A stretch of DNA of 64,000 nucleotides from Coemansia sp. RSA 487 (taxonomy: Eukaryota; Kickxellomycota; Kickxellomycetes; Kickxellales; Kickxellaceae), in NCBI GenBank assembly GCA_027577595.1, contig JANBRJ010000020.1, forward strand, positions 158,594 to 222,593, in the 5' to 3' direction. This document shows positions 42,101 through 54,113 of this stretch, one piece after another (the first letter of the stretch is position 1; each line of letters begins with the position of its first letter). The translations under genes were made by a program, and so were the position numbers. The notes beneath the pieces were generated by a model. The model worked only from the letters and a program-made list of their open reading frames with translations. It was not told the DNA's origin and did not search any database.

Positions 42101-43662
42101 ACGACAAGTCACTGCTAAAGTCCAATGCGGTGCGTGCTGAATGGCTTGCAATGTTGGTTGAGCTGGAAACCGATATAGAGCCCGACCTTACCGAGGTGGA
42201 CTGGCGAGAAAGTATCGCCTGCTGTTGTGGATGCTGTTCGCCCACCGGCAAGATGGGTGAGAGTATTTGGTCGTGTAGTGTGTGCTGGCGGCCAGGCGTC
42301 TGGGGCAGCAATGGTGCCTGTGGCGGTGGAGGAGGCGGTGGCGGAAGGCTGGATCTGTCCAGCAGCTTCGCTGGCGACGAGCGCTGTTGAGAGAGCGCTG
42401 ATGGCGGTGGTGGTGGTGGAGGAGGAAGCGATGCACCGCGCACACCTACATAGCCATGCTCTTTTGTTGGCGATACTAAACCCGCGATACTACCAGGAAA
42501 TTCATGTGTGCTACTAGCGAACGTCGGAGACTACAGGATACAAAGGCAGAAACCGATTGTTTGCACATGTACAACTGGCTTTAGCAGTGGACGATCTTAA
42601 TCCAGATCCATTTGCAGTTTTCTGGATGAACAACATAAGCATAAAACCTACCCTGACTGCGCCAACCGCTGCTGGTTTGGGCGGAGGTCGCGGAAGTGTA
42701 TTCGAACGATTGCTGACGCTGGCTTTGCGCTCAAGGCCTGTATAGCTAGCCTGTAGGGGCATCATACTCGTTGGCCGGGGATGCGTTGACGGCTGCGGCG
42801 GCGGCGGAGGAGGCGGTGGCATCGGTGATCCACGACCAGCATGTTTCGTGCTATTCGCAGGAGACGCCTCGCGGCTCGGGCTAGCGCTATGCAGATTCAA
42901 GGGCGTTTGGACATTTAAGGAGAAGCGAGATTGTAGCGCGGGGGGAGGCGGTGGTGGCGGCAGCGACGAACCACGCGACACGTCAGAAATTGGTCCGCCA
43001 ACTACGTGGGCTGGGGGCGGCAGCGGCGCTAGCGGGGAGAGTGGGCGCGCATCTAGGGCATCATCTCTGACTGCTCTTCTGTCTTCGTTCTGTAGCTCTG
43101 GGCTAGCAAATGGGTTTTGCGTCATCGTCGTCATCGTCGTCGTCGTTGTCGTCGTCGTCGTTGTCGGTTCTGCGAAGCGGCCTGCGCTTGGATTGATCTG
43201 CGCCTGGTTGAGGTTGCGTATCCGATCCTTAATGCTGATTGCCACCGGCTCGTCCTCAGCTGGCGGCTCGGACATTGCCTTTGGCTTTGGGCTTATGCCT
43301 AATCCCTCGTTCCTACCTGCTGTTCGTGGCGATGGGCTGCGAGCGCTCTGCTGTGCCAACACGGTGGATATGTCTGAATTTGAGTGTTTGCTGACTGGCG
43401 TCGGCATTGCTGCTGGACGCTGGACATAGGCTGCTCCAGCACTCTCTTTTTGTGGTCGTGCGGAAAACTGGGGCTTTGGCGCAATGGGGGGTGGCGGCTT
43501 TCCGTGAGCTGCGGAAGTTGGCTGCGCAGGCTCTATAGATCGAGTGCTAACTCCGTATATTGATGTTCGTGACGAAGGGCGTGCTGCTTCGTTGTCTAAG
43601 CCCAAGCGAGCAATTCGCTCGGCAAGGGTCTTTGGCTGTGCGTCTTCTTCGTCACTGTTCAT
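39117..43662 (-). CDS. inositol-polyphosphate 5-phosphatase with propeller domain (two exons)
   Basis: Removes the 5-phosphate of phosphoinositides or inositol phosphates; 1474 residues. Exon 1 42652-43662 (ATG 43662, MNSDEEDAQPK) joins in phase 0 to exon 2 39117-42530 across a 121-bp intron (GTAGGT...CCTGTAG). N-terminal ~470 residues are disordered and carry four long poly-Pro runs, TTTTTTTTTT and IAPKPQF-type SH3 ligands. Residues ~500-880 form a WD-like propeller (GFVFCGTDAGHVVVWKAS, WLWIGYASGKISVVD). The catalytic domain starts at NSWNID (about 918), with GLQEVVDL, GGLHGNKGGIG, NAHLAAG, SGDLNFRL (~1174), PAWCDRVL (~1328) and SDHRP (~1389), complete for activity. The end is UBA-like (MARASELLASTQGNLHDAIQSH). 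Propeller plus 5-phosphatase resembles plant FRA3-type enzymes and related fungal proteins. Confidence 0.9.
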
Positions 43663-44138
43663 ACTGTTCTCCTTCTTTATTCGTGTAGACACGACTCAAA
43701 TTGTCTATTTTCGCGGCAAGGTTAATAGCGACGTGGACTTGTGTATCTCGTGGGTACTGCGTGACAGGTATAAGGACGTATGTATTGTATTTGTTCGAAG
43801 CGGGGCAGGCGGAGGTTGACTGGGCGCTGCCAGACTAGAAGTTCAAGGGAATGAGGAAAATAAAACAAGACAAAACAAAAAGGAAATGCGCAGGGAAAAA
43901 AATAGTGACAACAGAAACACAACATAAAGGAACAGCGCGAAAGAAAGCAAAAGGTAAAAAGTGTCAAACAGGTGTGTGGGGGTGGATGATGAGTGGATGG
44001 GCGACGGAACAAAAGCACGTGGCAGCAGACTCAAACAAATATTACTTTTCTTTGGGTAAAAGATTCCACTTTGCTTATTTTTATAGCTTCTAACTTAATT
44101 TTGTTTCTAATTTACACTTTTGCTTGCTTGTTTTTATA
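43663..44138. promoter_or_regulatory. divergent promoter 5-phosphatase / DIS3L2
   Basis: 476 bp between opposing starts; A-rich on the plus strand around 43850-43960. No distinct site recognised. Confidence 0.5.
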
Positions 44139-47100
44139 ATGTCGCTCAAGACAGATGACGAGACCGAGCCTCAAAAGAACGACCGAGCCTCCAAGGAGAA
44201 AATAATGCAGCAACACAAGGGTCCTCCGCACCCAGGCCCTTCTGAAAAGTCATCGTCTGCAGACCACCACCAACCATTGGGTGATTCGCTTACCAAGGAT
44301 CAAAAAAAGCGCGCTCGCAACAGGAAACGCAGCTGTGTAAAAGGGCAGCCACCTCTTACTTCTTTAGAATACGCGGGCCTCGAAAGATCCAGCCATCTAT
44401 TATTTGGAACCACGAATCCTCAAGCTATGGCAGCAACAGATAATATGGCGTCAGCAGCTTCTTCCTCCAACTGGCGTAACACTAGAAATTCACACAACAC
44501 CGACAGCAACAACACCATCATCACCAGCACCAGCATCAGCACCAGCACACATATTCAGAACCCAGTAGACCCGAATGCATCACTGCCTCTGTGCCACCAG
44601 AGCGCTTCAAAACGTCCACTACCACCAAAAGTCTACGATGCGTACTACTCTCCCGAACAAGTGCAAACTCAACTGGATGCCGGTTACATTCTTCGTGGTG
44701 TATTGCGAATTAATCCGAAGAATCGAACCGATGCGTATGTGTCGCTAGACGAGTCGCCAAGCGAGAAATGCCTGCACAACTACCCCCAGCTTCAAGGTTA
44801 CGATGTTGGTAGTGGCGACGACATTTATATATGCGGCGAGCCATCCCGCAACCGCGCAATATCTGGAGACACTGTTGCTATCAAAATCCTTTCAAACAGC
44901 AATGCAAAAGGAATATATCGGACAAACCGACTTGCGAACGACAGGAGAATCGACCAGTTAAAGGAGCGTCGGCGCAATCGCCTTGATAGAATGGCGGCCG
45001 CAGCCAGCAATTTACCCTCAAATCAAAGCGGCAATTCTCAGTCGCTGAGCGATACAAGCTACAGCACCAATGACAGTAAAGAGCCCATTGCCGAGGACAA
45101 AAAAGTTTATGGTGTGGTTATCGCCATAATATCTCACAATAGTGACAGGTCGTTTACCGGCAACATCAGCGCCATGGCACCAACATCGGCACTAAAGAAC
45201 CATTTCGCTTTTGTTGGTTCTTTGGGAACCTCCGTTGTGTGGTTTAAACCTGTGAATACCGCACTCCCGTATATGATTATTCCAAAGGACGGTGCTCCAG
45301 AGGACTTCCACAAAAAGCGGTTTTGCACGGTGCGCATGGATAGGTGGGGTATCAGAGATCCGTTCCCTTCGGCGGTTTTTGTTAAGGATCTGGGCGAGCG
45401 CGGCACTATCGATATCGAAACGCATATTATTCTAGAGGAGAACGGGGTTTGCACTGACCCTTTCACACCGAGCGCTCTTCGGTGCCTGCCATCCTCGCCA
45501 TGGGAAGTGCCGATCAGGGAGCTGGAGCGCAGGACTGATCTGCGCAAGAGCTGCATCTTTACGATTGACCCGCCCACTGCTCGTGACCTCGACGATGCTG
45601 TAAGCTGCACAAGGCTTCCAAACGGAAATATGCTTGTGGGCGTCCATATAGCAGACGTATCCTTTTTTGTCAGGCCAAACACATCGTTGGATATCCAAGC
45701 ACGCCAGCGTGCAACCACTACATACTTAGTCCAGCGCGCGTACCCCATGCTGCCATCTATGCTGTGTGAAGACCTGTGCAGCCTTAACCCCGGCGTCGAC
45801 AGACTTGCCTTTTCAGTGATGTGGGAGATGGATCCCGCGACTGCAACTGTGAAGTCTACCTGGTTTGGACGCACAGTTATCAACTCTGCGTGCAAGCTTG
45901 CCTACGATGACGCACAGCATGTGATTGACGGGAACCATCTTTCTGACTCCATTCCATGCTACGGATTTTCCAGTGGAAAGGCAGTACCCGCTAGCCATAG
46001 TCGCAAGACACAGATCGAGGCGAGCATCATATGGTTCTACAAATTGTCAAAAATCATGCGCCAGCGCCGCTTTGACAACGGGGCGCTTTCACTCAACAGC
46101 GTCAAGCTCAGCTTTGAGCTGGATGAAGCCGGAGAGCCGATCGACTGCTGGCCATATGCGATAAAGGATAGTAACCGCTTGATTGAGGAATTTATGTTGC
46201 TTGCCAATATGAGCGTTGCTGCTCGAATCGAGGCGACATTCCCCGATGCATCGCTGCTGCGCCGCCATTCACCGCCGCTCTCACGCCGACTGATTGATGT
46301 ATGCAAACAGCTTGAAGCATCCGGTGTACACTTATCGCCTGGGTCGTCAGGCGAGCTTCAGGAGTCGCTCAGCAAAGTTACAGATCCAGAAGTCCGATTT
46401 ACGATCGAGGAGATGCTCACTGGACCAATGCAGCGTGCTCTGTATTTCTCTACACACTCGATTAAGGACAAGGCTGGGTATAGACATTACGCGCTAAATG
46501 TTCCGCTCTACACCCACTTTACAAGCCCCATTCGCCGATACGCCGATATAATTGTGCACCGGACTCTTGAAGCGTCGCTGGGGCTATTTGGCAACCATGT
46601 TGTAGGCGATCATCCGCTGCTGCCGCAGTACTATTCGCCATTTTTCCCAAAGACGCCTCCAGAGAGTTCTCTTACAGCAAGCGCAAAAGTTGTGCAATCT
46701 CTATTGATACCCAAATCTAGGACCATTGCAGAGATTGCGCATCAGTGCAACCTGCGCAAAGATGCAGCCAAAAAGGCACAGGATGCCAGCTCCAAGCTTT
46801 ATTTGGTGCATTACCTGATGTCAATGTCCAAGAGGCTTGTCACGCCTGATGTCATTTCGCTTGGCGTCGTTACAAAAGTCACTCAGGAGAAAATTATCGT
46901 CACTCTTCCCACATTTGGGATAGAAGGTACTCTGTATATGGATCGTCTCGCCGATAGGAAGAACCAGGTGCTATCTATCGATGCACGCGATTGGAAGCTT
47001 CGCCTGTGGACCGTGGAAGCTGCATCCGTGACTCTGGTCTGGGAAGCGGGGGCGCCCAAGCACAAAAAGCAAACATTGAAGGAATCCGCACCTAATTCGG

Positions 47101-47318
47101 TAGCGGATCTTTCAGGCAAGCTTTCGGCGCTAGTAATTGATGATAATGGACATGGGTCGGTTCATTTTGGACATAAGCAGACAAGTGAGCGGATCACTCA
47201 AAGGATCCAGATTTTTAGCAAGGTCACCGTCAGTGTGCTGGCTACGAAATCGCCGCCAGACCTTTCAGTCAGGCTTGTAATGCCTTCAATTTATGGGGAT
47301 GAGTCCTTTTCATGCTAA
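44139..47318 (+). CDS. DIS3L2: Dis3-like 3'-5' exoribonuclease 2
   Basis: Cytosolic RNase II/R enzyme degrading uridylated RNAs without the exosome; 1059 residues from ATG 44139. The N-terminal 170 residues are disordered and basic (KKRARNRKRS). Two cold-shock domains follow (GYILRGVLRINPKNRTDAYV; then the KVYGVVIAIISHNSDRSFTGNI block). The RNB active site DPPTARDLDDA spans 477-487, with Asp477, Asp483, Asp485 and Asp486 all intact, which separates it from the inactive Ssd1 branch. LGVVTKVTQEKIIVTLPTFGIEGTLYMDRL is the C-terminal S1 domain. HYALNVPLYTHFTSPIRRYADIIVHR is the RNB family signature. There is no PIN or CR3 at the N-terminus, so not exosomal Dis3. VPS33 begins only 85 bp downstream on the same strand. 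Confidence 0.93.
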   Translation: MSLKTDDETEPQKNDRASKEKIMQQHKGPPHPGPSEKSSSADHHQPLGDSLTKDQKKRARNRKRSCVKGQPPLTSLEYAGLERSSHLLFGTTNPQAMAATDNMASAASSSNWRNTRNSHNTDSNNTIITSTSISTSTHIQNPVDPNASLPLCHQSASKRPLPPKVYDAYYSPEQVQTQLDAGYILRGVLRINPKNRTDAYVSLDESPSEKCLHNYPQLQGYDVGSGDDIYICGEPSRNRAISGDTVAIKILSNSNAKGIYRTNRLANDRRIDQLKERRRNRLDRMAAAASNLPSNQSGNSQSLSDTSYSTNDSKEPIAEDKKVYGVVIAIISHNSDRSFTGNISAMAPTSALKNHFAFVGSLGTSVVWFKPVNTALPYMIIPKDGAPEDFHKKRFCTVRMDRWGIRDPFPSAVFVKDLGERGTIDIETHIILEENGVCTDPFTPSALRCLPSSPWEVPIRELERRTDLRKSCIFTIDPPTARDLDDAVSCTRLPNGNMLVGVHIADVSFFVRPNTSLDIQARQRATTTYLVQRAYPMLPSMLCEDLCSLNPGVDRLAFSVMWEMDPATATVKSTWFGRTVINSACKLAYDDAQHVIDGNHLSDSIPCYGFSSGKAVPASHSRKTQIEASIIWFYKLSKIMRQRRFDNGALSLNSVKLSFELDEAGEPIDCWPYAIKDSNRLIEEFMLLANMSVAARIEATFPDASLLRRHSPPLSRRLIDVCKQLEASGVHLSPGSSGELQESLSKVTDPEVRFTIEEMLTGPMQRALYFSTHSIKDKAGYRHYALNVPLYTHFTSPIRRYADIIVHRTLEASLGLFGNHVVGDHPLLPQYYSPFFPKTPPESSLTASAKVVQSLLIPKSRTIAEIAHQCNLRKDAAKKAQDASSKLYLVHYLMSMSKRLVTPDVISLGVVTKVTQEKIIVTLPTFGIEGTLYMDRLADRKNQVLSIDARDWKLRLWTVEAASVTLVWEAGAPKHKKQTLKESAPNSVADLSGKLSALVIDDNGHGSVHFGHKQTSERITQRIQIFSKVTVSVLATKSPPDLSVRLVMPSIYGDESFSC

Positions 47319-47402
47319 ATTCGATAGAATGTTTGTCCATTTCTCTCACGTCATTCCTCTTTTGTTTTTCTTTACTCATTTTAAGCACTTATTTTCACAA
47401 GA

Positions 47403-49708
47403 ATGCAAACGACAGAAAGGGCTTCTTCTGAGCCAGCAAACGAGCCTAACCTGTTGCAGTTGAAAGAGATACTTCGCGATGAGCTCATAGCAATTCTGGA
47501 GACCGTACGTAACGTTCATTTGTGCGCATGAAAATGCCGACGATGGGTACCAGTTGCAATTTCGTTATCCTCAACTCTTCAGACCTTTGCTTAAACACAC
47601 ACTCTCCCTCCCTCCTTTTCAAAATGTAGATTCGTGGCTCCAAGGCATTGGTTCTGGACAAGGAGGTATCAGGAGCGCTTAGTATGATTGTGGACTTTGG
47701 TTTGCTAAAAGAGCATGGCGTTGAGAAGATATTCCTGCTCGAGGCAGGCCCACTGGACACAGGAGCAACGAAGGGCGTCTTTTATTTCACTCTGCCACAC
47801 GTGCAAAAGATGAGGATAATAGCAGAGCAAGTAAAAGCTGGTCTACAGGGTGCCAGCGATGTAGCAAAAGAGTACTCTCTGCAGCTTGTTCCACGACGCA
47901 CCCTTCTTTGTGAGCGTGTTTTGGAAGAGGAGGGCGTTCTTGGCGATATCACCCTTGGCGAGTACCATATGGACTTTATACCTCTGGAAGACGATGTGCT
48001 TTCGCTTGAGCTGCCCGCTACCTTTAAAGAGCTATACCTCGATGGCGATTTCTCGTCTATCCAGTACACGGCGCGCGCGCTCATGCGGCTACAAGGCCTG
48101 TTTGGCTTTTTCCCGCGGATTGTGGGCAAAGGCGACTTTTCCCAAATACTGGCAGACAGTCTGACTCGTATGCGCCTAGAGCTGATGTCTACTGGTCTGA
48201 GTGGTGGCAATGCAAACAACGCGTTGGCAATTTCTAGCACATTCGACTCTGTTGTTATCATCGATCGGGCTGTCGATCTTACGACGCCGCTTCTAACACA
48301 GCTTACGTATGAGGGTCTTATCAGCGAAACATTTGGCATCATCGACGGATCAGTCACCCTTGGCAGCAATGCCAGCGCAAACACGACACAGAGCGGGGCC
48401 AGCGGCTCCGGACCAGATGCACATTCGACCGCAAAGAGGAAGCGCATTACGCTGAACAACAGCGATAGCATATATCGCATAGTCCGCGGCATGAACTTTT
48501 CTGCTGTTGGGAATATGTTAAGCAAGATTTCTCGCCAGCTCCAGGATTCATACGAGAGCCGCCACAAGGCCAAAACAGTGCAAGAAATCCGCAGCTTTGT
48601 CGGGAAGCTTGGCGGGCTTCAGTCGGAGCACCAGTCCCTCAAGATCCATGTTTCGTTGGCAGAGACAGTCTTGAAGCGTACACAATCGGACGACTTTAGC
48701 GCCATTCTTGACATTGAGCAAACGCTGGTGGGCGGCGGCGATCTGAATCAAGAGCAGCTGGCCTACTTTAACAGGCTCTTTTCGCTGGCTGATCTTCAGG
48801 CGCCCGTTCCTGGCGTTGGTGGCGAGCTTAAGGGCCAGGTGCCTTCAACCTCAATCCCAAACTCCATACACAAGGTTCTGCGTCTGCTATGTCTTTATTC
48901 GCTGTGGCGTGGCTCGCACTTTAAGCAGAAGACCTACGAGGCCTGGTACGAGGAGATCATTGCTGGATTTGGATACCATCACTCGATTACCATTGACAAC
49001 CTGGGCAAGGTTGGGCTTCTCTCGCCGCCATCTTCGACAAAGCCAGCAGCGCCATCAGCACAGCAGCGCTTGACCAGTGCAAATACAACAGGCGACTCGT
49101 CGACAGCAGGTCTCCTTAATTGCATCGTACCATCGACAAAGCCGCGCAATCCAGTGCATACTAACCAGCTAAGCTTCCTTCGCAAAACGCTGAATCTGGT
49201 TGTCAGCGATGTGCGGGAGAATGACCCTGATGACATATCGTTTGTGTATTCAGGCTATGCGCCAATATCAATTCGGCTTCTGCAGTGTCTTGTGCGCGAC
49301 CCTGCAGTCTATACAACTGGCTCATCAAGCCGCTATGCGGCACTTTTGCGCCCGCTGGGCGACAGCAAATCACGACCAGCACAGCGCGATGGACAGAACA
49401 TGGGCGGCGTAAAGAGCGGATGGGGAGGCTGGGACGATGTGCTTTCTGAGCTTCCAGGTGAGACTGTCGATGTTGTTCAATCGCCAAGCGATCGCGATAC
49501 CGACGCTGCAATTGCAGACGAGATGGTAAAGCGTCTAGGCGAGAAAGCACCAGCGACGTTGGTTGTGTTCCTTGGAGGGTGCACGTTTACCGAGATTGCA
49601 GCACTCCGGCTGCTTTCACAACAGCACAACCATCGGTACATTGCCGCGACAACACAGATAATAAACGGCAATAGCTTTTTGGATCCACTTATCCAAAAAC
49701 TGCCATAA
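47403..49708 (+). CDS. VPS33: Sec1/Munc18 protein Vps33 (two exons)
   Basis: SM protein of the HOPS/CORVET tethers that chaperones SNARE assembly at the vacuole/endosome; 726 residues. Exons 47403-47504 (34 codons, MQTTERASSE) and 47630-49708, with a 125-bp intron GTACGT...AATGTAG, phase 0. The first residues after the join, IRGSKALVLDKEVSGALSMIVDFGLLKEHGVEKIFLLE, match the Vps33 N-terminus. VVIIDRAVDLTTPLLTQLTYEGLISETFGI is the SM-core signature, IHKVLRLLCLYSLWR the middle helices, and VVFLGGCTFTEIAALRLLSQQ the family C-terminus. Insertions rich in Ser/Thr/Ala occur near 265 and 490. The short first exon is missed by simple ORF scanning. Confidence 0.93.
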
Positions 49709-49829
49709 AATGTTGCATTATTGATGCTTGCTTTTTTTTTTTCTTCCGGAGCTCCAATATCTATTACTTTTCAGACAACAGCATCCGCGCTACAAGAAAA
49801 TGGCAAAGATGCTTTATAAACATATTGGT

Positions 49830-52800
49830 TTATTTGCTATAAAGGGCTGTCACTATTCCTGCTGCAATCGTTTCACCGGCCTTACGAAGCATGACGCGCC
49901 CAAGGTCCTTTGAATCTTTGAACAGCTCCAGACAGACAGGCGTGTCTGTGGTAATCTCCACACGTGCAGTGGCACCCTTGCGGATGTGGCGTGGCCTGCG
50001 CTTGGTCACCTCGCCGGTTCGCTGGTCAACTACCTCAATGATCTTGTGCACAGAGGCGGGCACATTAAGGCTCTGGATATGCAGCAGGGCAGGGAATCCG
50101 TTTGTGATGGGCACTGGCGGATCAAAAACGACTAGCTGGGCTTCGAAGCGGAGAGCTGCTTGGATGGGAGGATGCAGGACGCTACACACAACCGATCCGA
50201 TGGATAAATTTTGGATATCAACATCCTGGATCATCAGAACCACGGAATCGCCAGCCACCGCCCACTCCTCAGACACAAAGTCGACATCAATAGCTTTGAC
50301 CACTCCGCGCTCACCTCCCGGAACAAGCACAATCTGCTCACCGATCTGTATGTTTCCCTGGGCTATGCAGCCACTGACACTCACGCTGTTTGCACTACCG
50401 GCTGTGCCGCTCCTGAAAAAGTCCGTGACGGCTAGCCTAAATGGCTTGTCAACGGGGCGCTCGGGGACGCTGAATGTGTCAAGCAGGTCAACCAGACATG
50501 GACCAGCCGCATCGCTGGCATCGCCAGTTCCATCGTCGTGCCACCATGCGGCAAGAGCAGGCAGATCGGTTACACCGACGCGACGAACCAGGTTAATTCC
50601 CTTAAGGCCACTGACCGGCACAAAGCGAACATCCGCCTTCAAATAGCCGCAGCCGGTCAGGAACTCCAAAAGCCTGCTGGTGATCTCGCTAAAGCGGTCC
50701 TCGCTCCAGTCGGCCATGTCAAGCTTGTTGATCGCAACAACCAGCTGCTTCACACCTAGCGATCGGATCAAGATTGCATGCTCGCGCGTCTGTCCGTTGC
50801 CATCGAAGCCGGCCTCAAACTCGCCGGTCGATGCGTCGACAACAAGAATGGCAACATCAGCACGACTTGCGCCAGAGATCATGTTAGGTACAAAGTCACG
50901 GTGGCCTGGAGCGTCCAAAAGCGTGAATCTGCGGTGCTTTGTTGTAAAGGAGTTGGTTGCAACGTCCATTGTCACGCCACGCGACCGCTCCTCTTCGGTT
51001 TCGTCAAGAACCCATGCGTAAGCAAACGAGCCCTTTCCGATCTTTTCGGCATCGCGCTCAAACTTTCTAATTGTGCGCTCGTTGACCTGACCTAGCGCAT
51101 AGAGAAGATGTCCCATGAGCGTGCTCTTTCCTGCATCGACATGCCCGACGACAACAAGATTGAGTGTCTCGCGCGCCTTGTGGCCCTTTGAATACTCCTC
51201 AACCACATTGATGCGCTTCTTGGACTTTACGACCGGTGTTACTGGTCTTGAGGAGTCGGATTCAGATCCTTGTGGCTGGCCCTTTTCACTGCTTATCTTG
51301 AGCTTGCTAACCTCCTTGGTAGGAAGCCTCGGTACCTTTGAAGGGGCACCAGCAACAGGAGAAATGGCCGCCGAGGGCGGCTCGGCCGTCTCTACACAGT
51401 GGGTAAAAAAGCGCGTGCTTGGGTTCAATGTGTCTCTAAGCATGAATGGAGTCAAGAAATAGGCTTGTGCGGTTTGTCCTGCTTTATAAACGGATTTGGG
51501 GGAGGAAACAAATAATAGCGAGGCAAGTAAATACTGTATTGCAACTTGGAACAGGATAAGCGTGTTTCTACTGCTGATATATGCGTGAGATATATCTGAG
51601 AAGCAGATGTGTACAAAGGCGGTGTTGGAAATGACAGCACTAGTGCAAGAAGCATGTATGGTGGATTTGACAGCAGAATGGCTAGTACAGTGAGCTTGAG
51701 CATAAGCAGACGCTTTGCAGAGACACTGAGGTAAAAAAAAGAGGACGAGAGGAATGGAGGCTAGAGTCAGTATGAGCCAACAGAGATGTTACGTACTCTG
51801 TAGCTCTCGGGAGATTTGGTAGTGGTGGTGCTGGTTGAATGCACGACAAGGGGGCGACGAGGAAGTTTTGGCGAAAGATGCTTGATTCCAGAGGCAGGCA
51901 AGGCACGAAATGCTATATATATATATATATGTGAGTGCGAGAGAGGGGAGAGAGGGGAGAAAGGGAGAGAGTTGGTTAAGCTGGGTATGGAGCAGCTGCA
52001 GGCATGGATGCTTACGCAATCCATAGTATCGTGTCTACGCAGATAAAGCACCGTCCGCAAAGCCACAGGTATGTTTGAAATACATATTGTCACCGGAGAA
52101 GACGAGCAGAGTGCAGAGCAGAATAGGTAAGTAGAGCACGCACCGCTCTCTTACTGACATCCAAAGCTGCACTCAGTGAACAGCACAACAATTGCAAAGG
52201 GTGGTCTATTATCTCTCTTTCTTTTTGCGTGCCGCAGCTCCGTCGAGCGCTGCACCGCTCCCAGCCATGCGCTGCGCTGCAAGCACCTTATCGTCGGGAC
52301 TAGGCGTATCAAACGCAAATTGTTGTCTTCGACTTGGGCTGTTGGTAGTTGCTGCCAGGACGTTTAAAAAGGACACGTCTCGGGCAATAAGATTCACAGC
52401 ATAGCAAGCCTCCTCTCGCGCTCTTCTGTCACAATCTGATTCTGCCTCTGCTCTGTGCGCTCGCCTGTTTGCGTTGATGAGTCCTTCGATCTCGCTCCTA
52501 AGCTTTCCCCCGACAGAAATTGACGCAGCCCTTGTCTCTGGCACAGGCGGGGTGGAGGCTGCAATGCCATCGAGGATAAAGCGAGCTAGCGACGACGGCT
52601 GCGCATACAGGGTTGCTACAGACGGCTGCTGGTGGTCACTCATATCCAGACCCATTCGCTGGCGGGTTTGCTGACTGAGGCCCGACATTGCGGAAGCAGG
52701 ATCTGCTTCCTTTGCAGGATCCAGCGAAACGTCTTTAGGCGCAGGGATCAGTCGTCCGGAAAAGTTCTTTAGCACCGGGCTGTGCACGGGCGTCGTCGAT

Positions 52801-54113
52801 GAGCGCTGCGCCAGCTGCGATAGTGACAGTCCCTGGCGTGCAGGCAAGCCAGACATGCCACGCTTGTCTTTGGACGGACTTGCCGCTGTTGTGGCATTGG
52901 TCTTTAGAGCTGCCAGCGCTTTCCCTACCACAGATGGCGATCCATGCAGTTTGTCTTTGTCGCCTGTCTGGCTAGGTGGTTTGCGCGACAGCAATGACAG
53001 GCCGCTGCCTTTTCCGGACGCGGCAAGGGTTTTAAGAGATGACAGTGTGCTGGTTCCGCCACATGCAAGCGCAGGACCAGCTGGACCGACACAGGGGGTT
53101 CCAGACGTTGTTTTTGATCTGCGTCTAGGGAGGTTTCCTGGGCGATGGGGCGCATTTACAAGGGACTCATCGCTACTTGCATCCTTGCCACCTATATATT
53201 ATTCTTGCGGTTGAAGCACAGGCAAGCGGTTTGATTACAAATGGAAGGAAGGCTGTTTTGGTGGGAGGATGGTAGCACATTTGGATGCTTCTGAATGCTG
53301 TTGCGTGGACACCATGACCAAAGAAATGATTGTCTCTTGAAAATATGACTAGCACGGAGAAAGGGGGAGATGTTTACAACAGTTCAAGATCAGGCAACTA
53401 CAGGGAGAAGGTAGGTTATACTTCATCGTACTTACTCTTGGGCTTTAGTTTGTGAGTTTCTACAGAAAGACAAATGGACACATTTTTCTCTTGTTTGGCA
53501 TCTTAGTATAGGTTCTGCAAACTACGGTTCTGGTGTGCCATTAACAAAAAACCAGCGAGATTAACGGCGATATACTTACTCCGCAGCCATGCAATGGTTG
53601 CCGCTTCATCAAAGTAGTAGTACCACAGCGACTCCTTGATCTCCTGGTCGCTGATGCCCGTGCTCGGCCCAAGAGCCTTCTTGATAGACTCGATCCCAGA
53701 AAGAAGCTTGACTACAGCAATACAAGACATTCATAGTGATTAGCAAAAGAGTAGCATGGACGAGCAGCTGCTGTAGCTGTGCCTATCCTGTCGGCTGTAG
53801 CTGTCCAAAGCTCGTATGCGTGCTTTACAAAAAGCGACTTACGCTGGTCTTCCTCGGACAGGTCGCTTATCTCGTCGTATCCGTACCCATCGTCCTCGTC
53901 GTAAAACTCTACATTATCGCTCCTTCAAGAGTAAAAGGTTAGTTGTACATGAAGATTGAACCCCCCTTACAATTCACCCGAATACGCCTTGAAACGCACA
54001 GACGTGCTGCTGTTTAAAATCTCCTACGCTGAGAGAAATAGCACAAGAGATACCTGCGCCTTGTCCGTACCTTCCTCGAGGTCCAGGTTTCTGATTGCCC
54101 GATGTCTCGACAT
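49830..54113 (-). CDS. HBS1: Hbs1 translational GTPase, multi-exon, possible short Ski7-like isoform
   Basis: Ribosome-rescue GTPase partner of Dom34. Exons read (minus): 54071-54113 (MSRHRAIRNLDLEE), 53843-53908, 53580-53711 (ALGPSTGISDQEIKESLWYYYFDEAATIAWL, the Hbs1 N-terminal domain), 53191 down to about 52256 or 52209, and the GTPase exon from about 51478 to 49830. The first three introns (GTACGG, GTAAGT, GTAAGT; acceptors TGTAG, TGTAG, TATAG) join in phase 1 without doubt. Exon 4 carries FAFDTPSPDDKVLAAQ, the segment that precedes the G domain in Hbs1. If read through, it ends at TAA 52209, giving 407 residues with no G domain. The GTPase exon has GHVDAGKS, DAPGHRDF, NKLD and EF1A-like beta-barrels. 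The exon 4 donor and GTPase-exon acceptor are uncertain; an in-frame choice is G/GTGCAG near 52256 to GCAG/GA at 51478. Confidence 0.85.
51479..52208 (-). other. large HBS1 intron or isoform 3' end
   Basis: About 730 bp between the exon 4 stop and the GTPase exon. Contains an (AT)n microsatellite near 51914-51930 and a GAGAGGGGAGAG purine run beside it. Several frames are open here by chance; a further small exon cannot be excluded, for example ending at the strong donor TCA/GTAAGAG near 52155. Confidence 0.5.

Noticed and set aside
51452-52093. Open frames within the large HBS1 intron
   Set aside because: They include translated AT microsatellite (YIYIYI) and purine-run sequence and show no Hbs1 similarity; kept only as a caution about a missed small exon.
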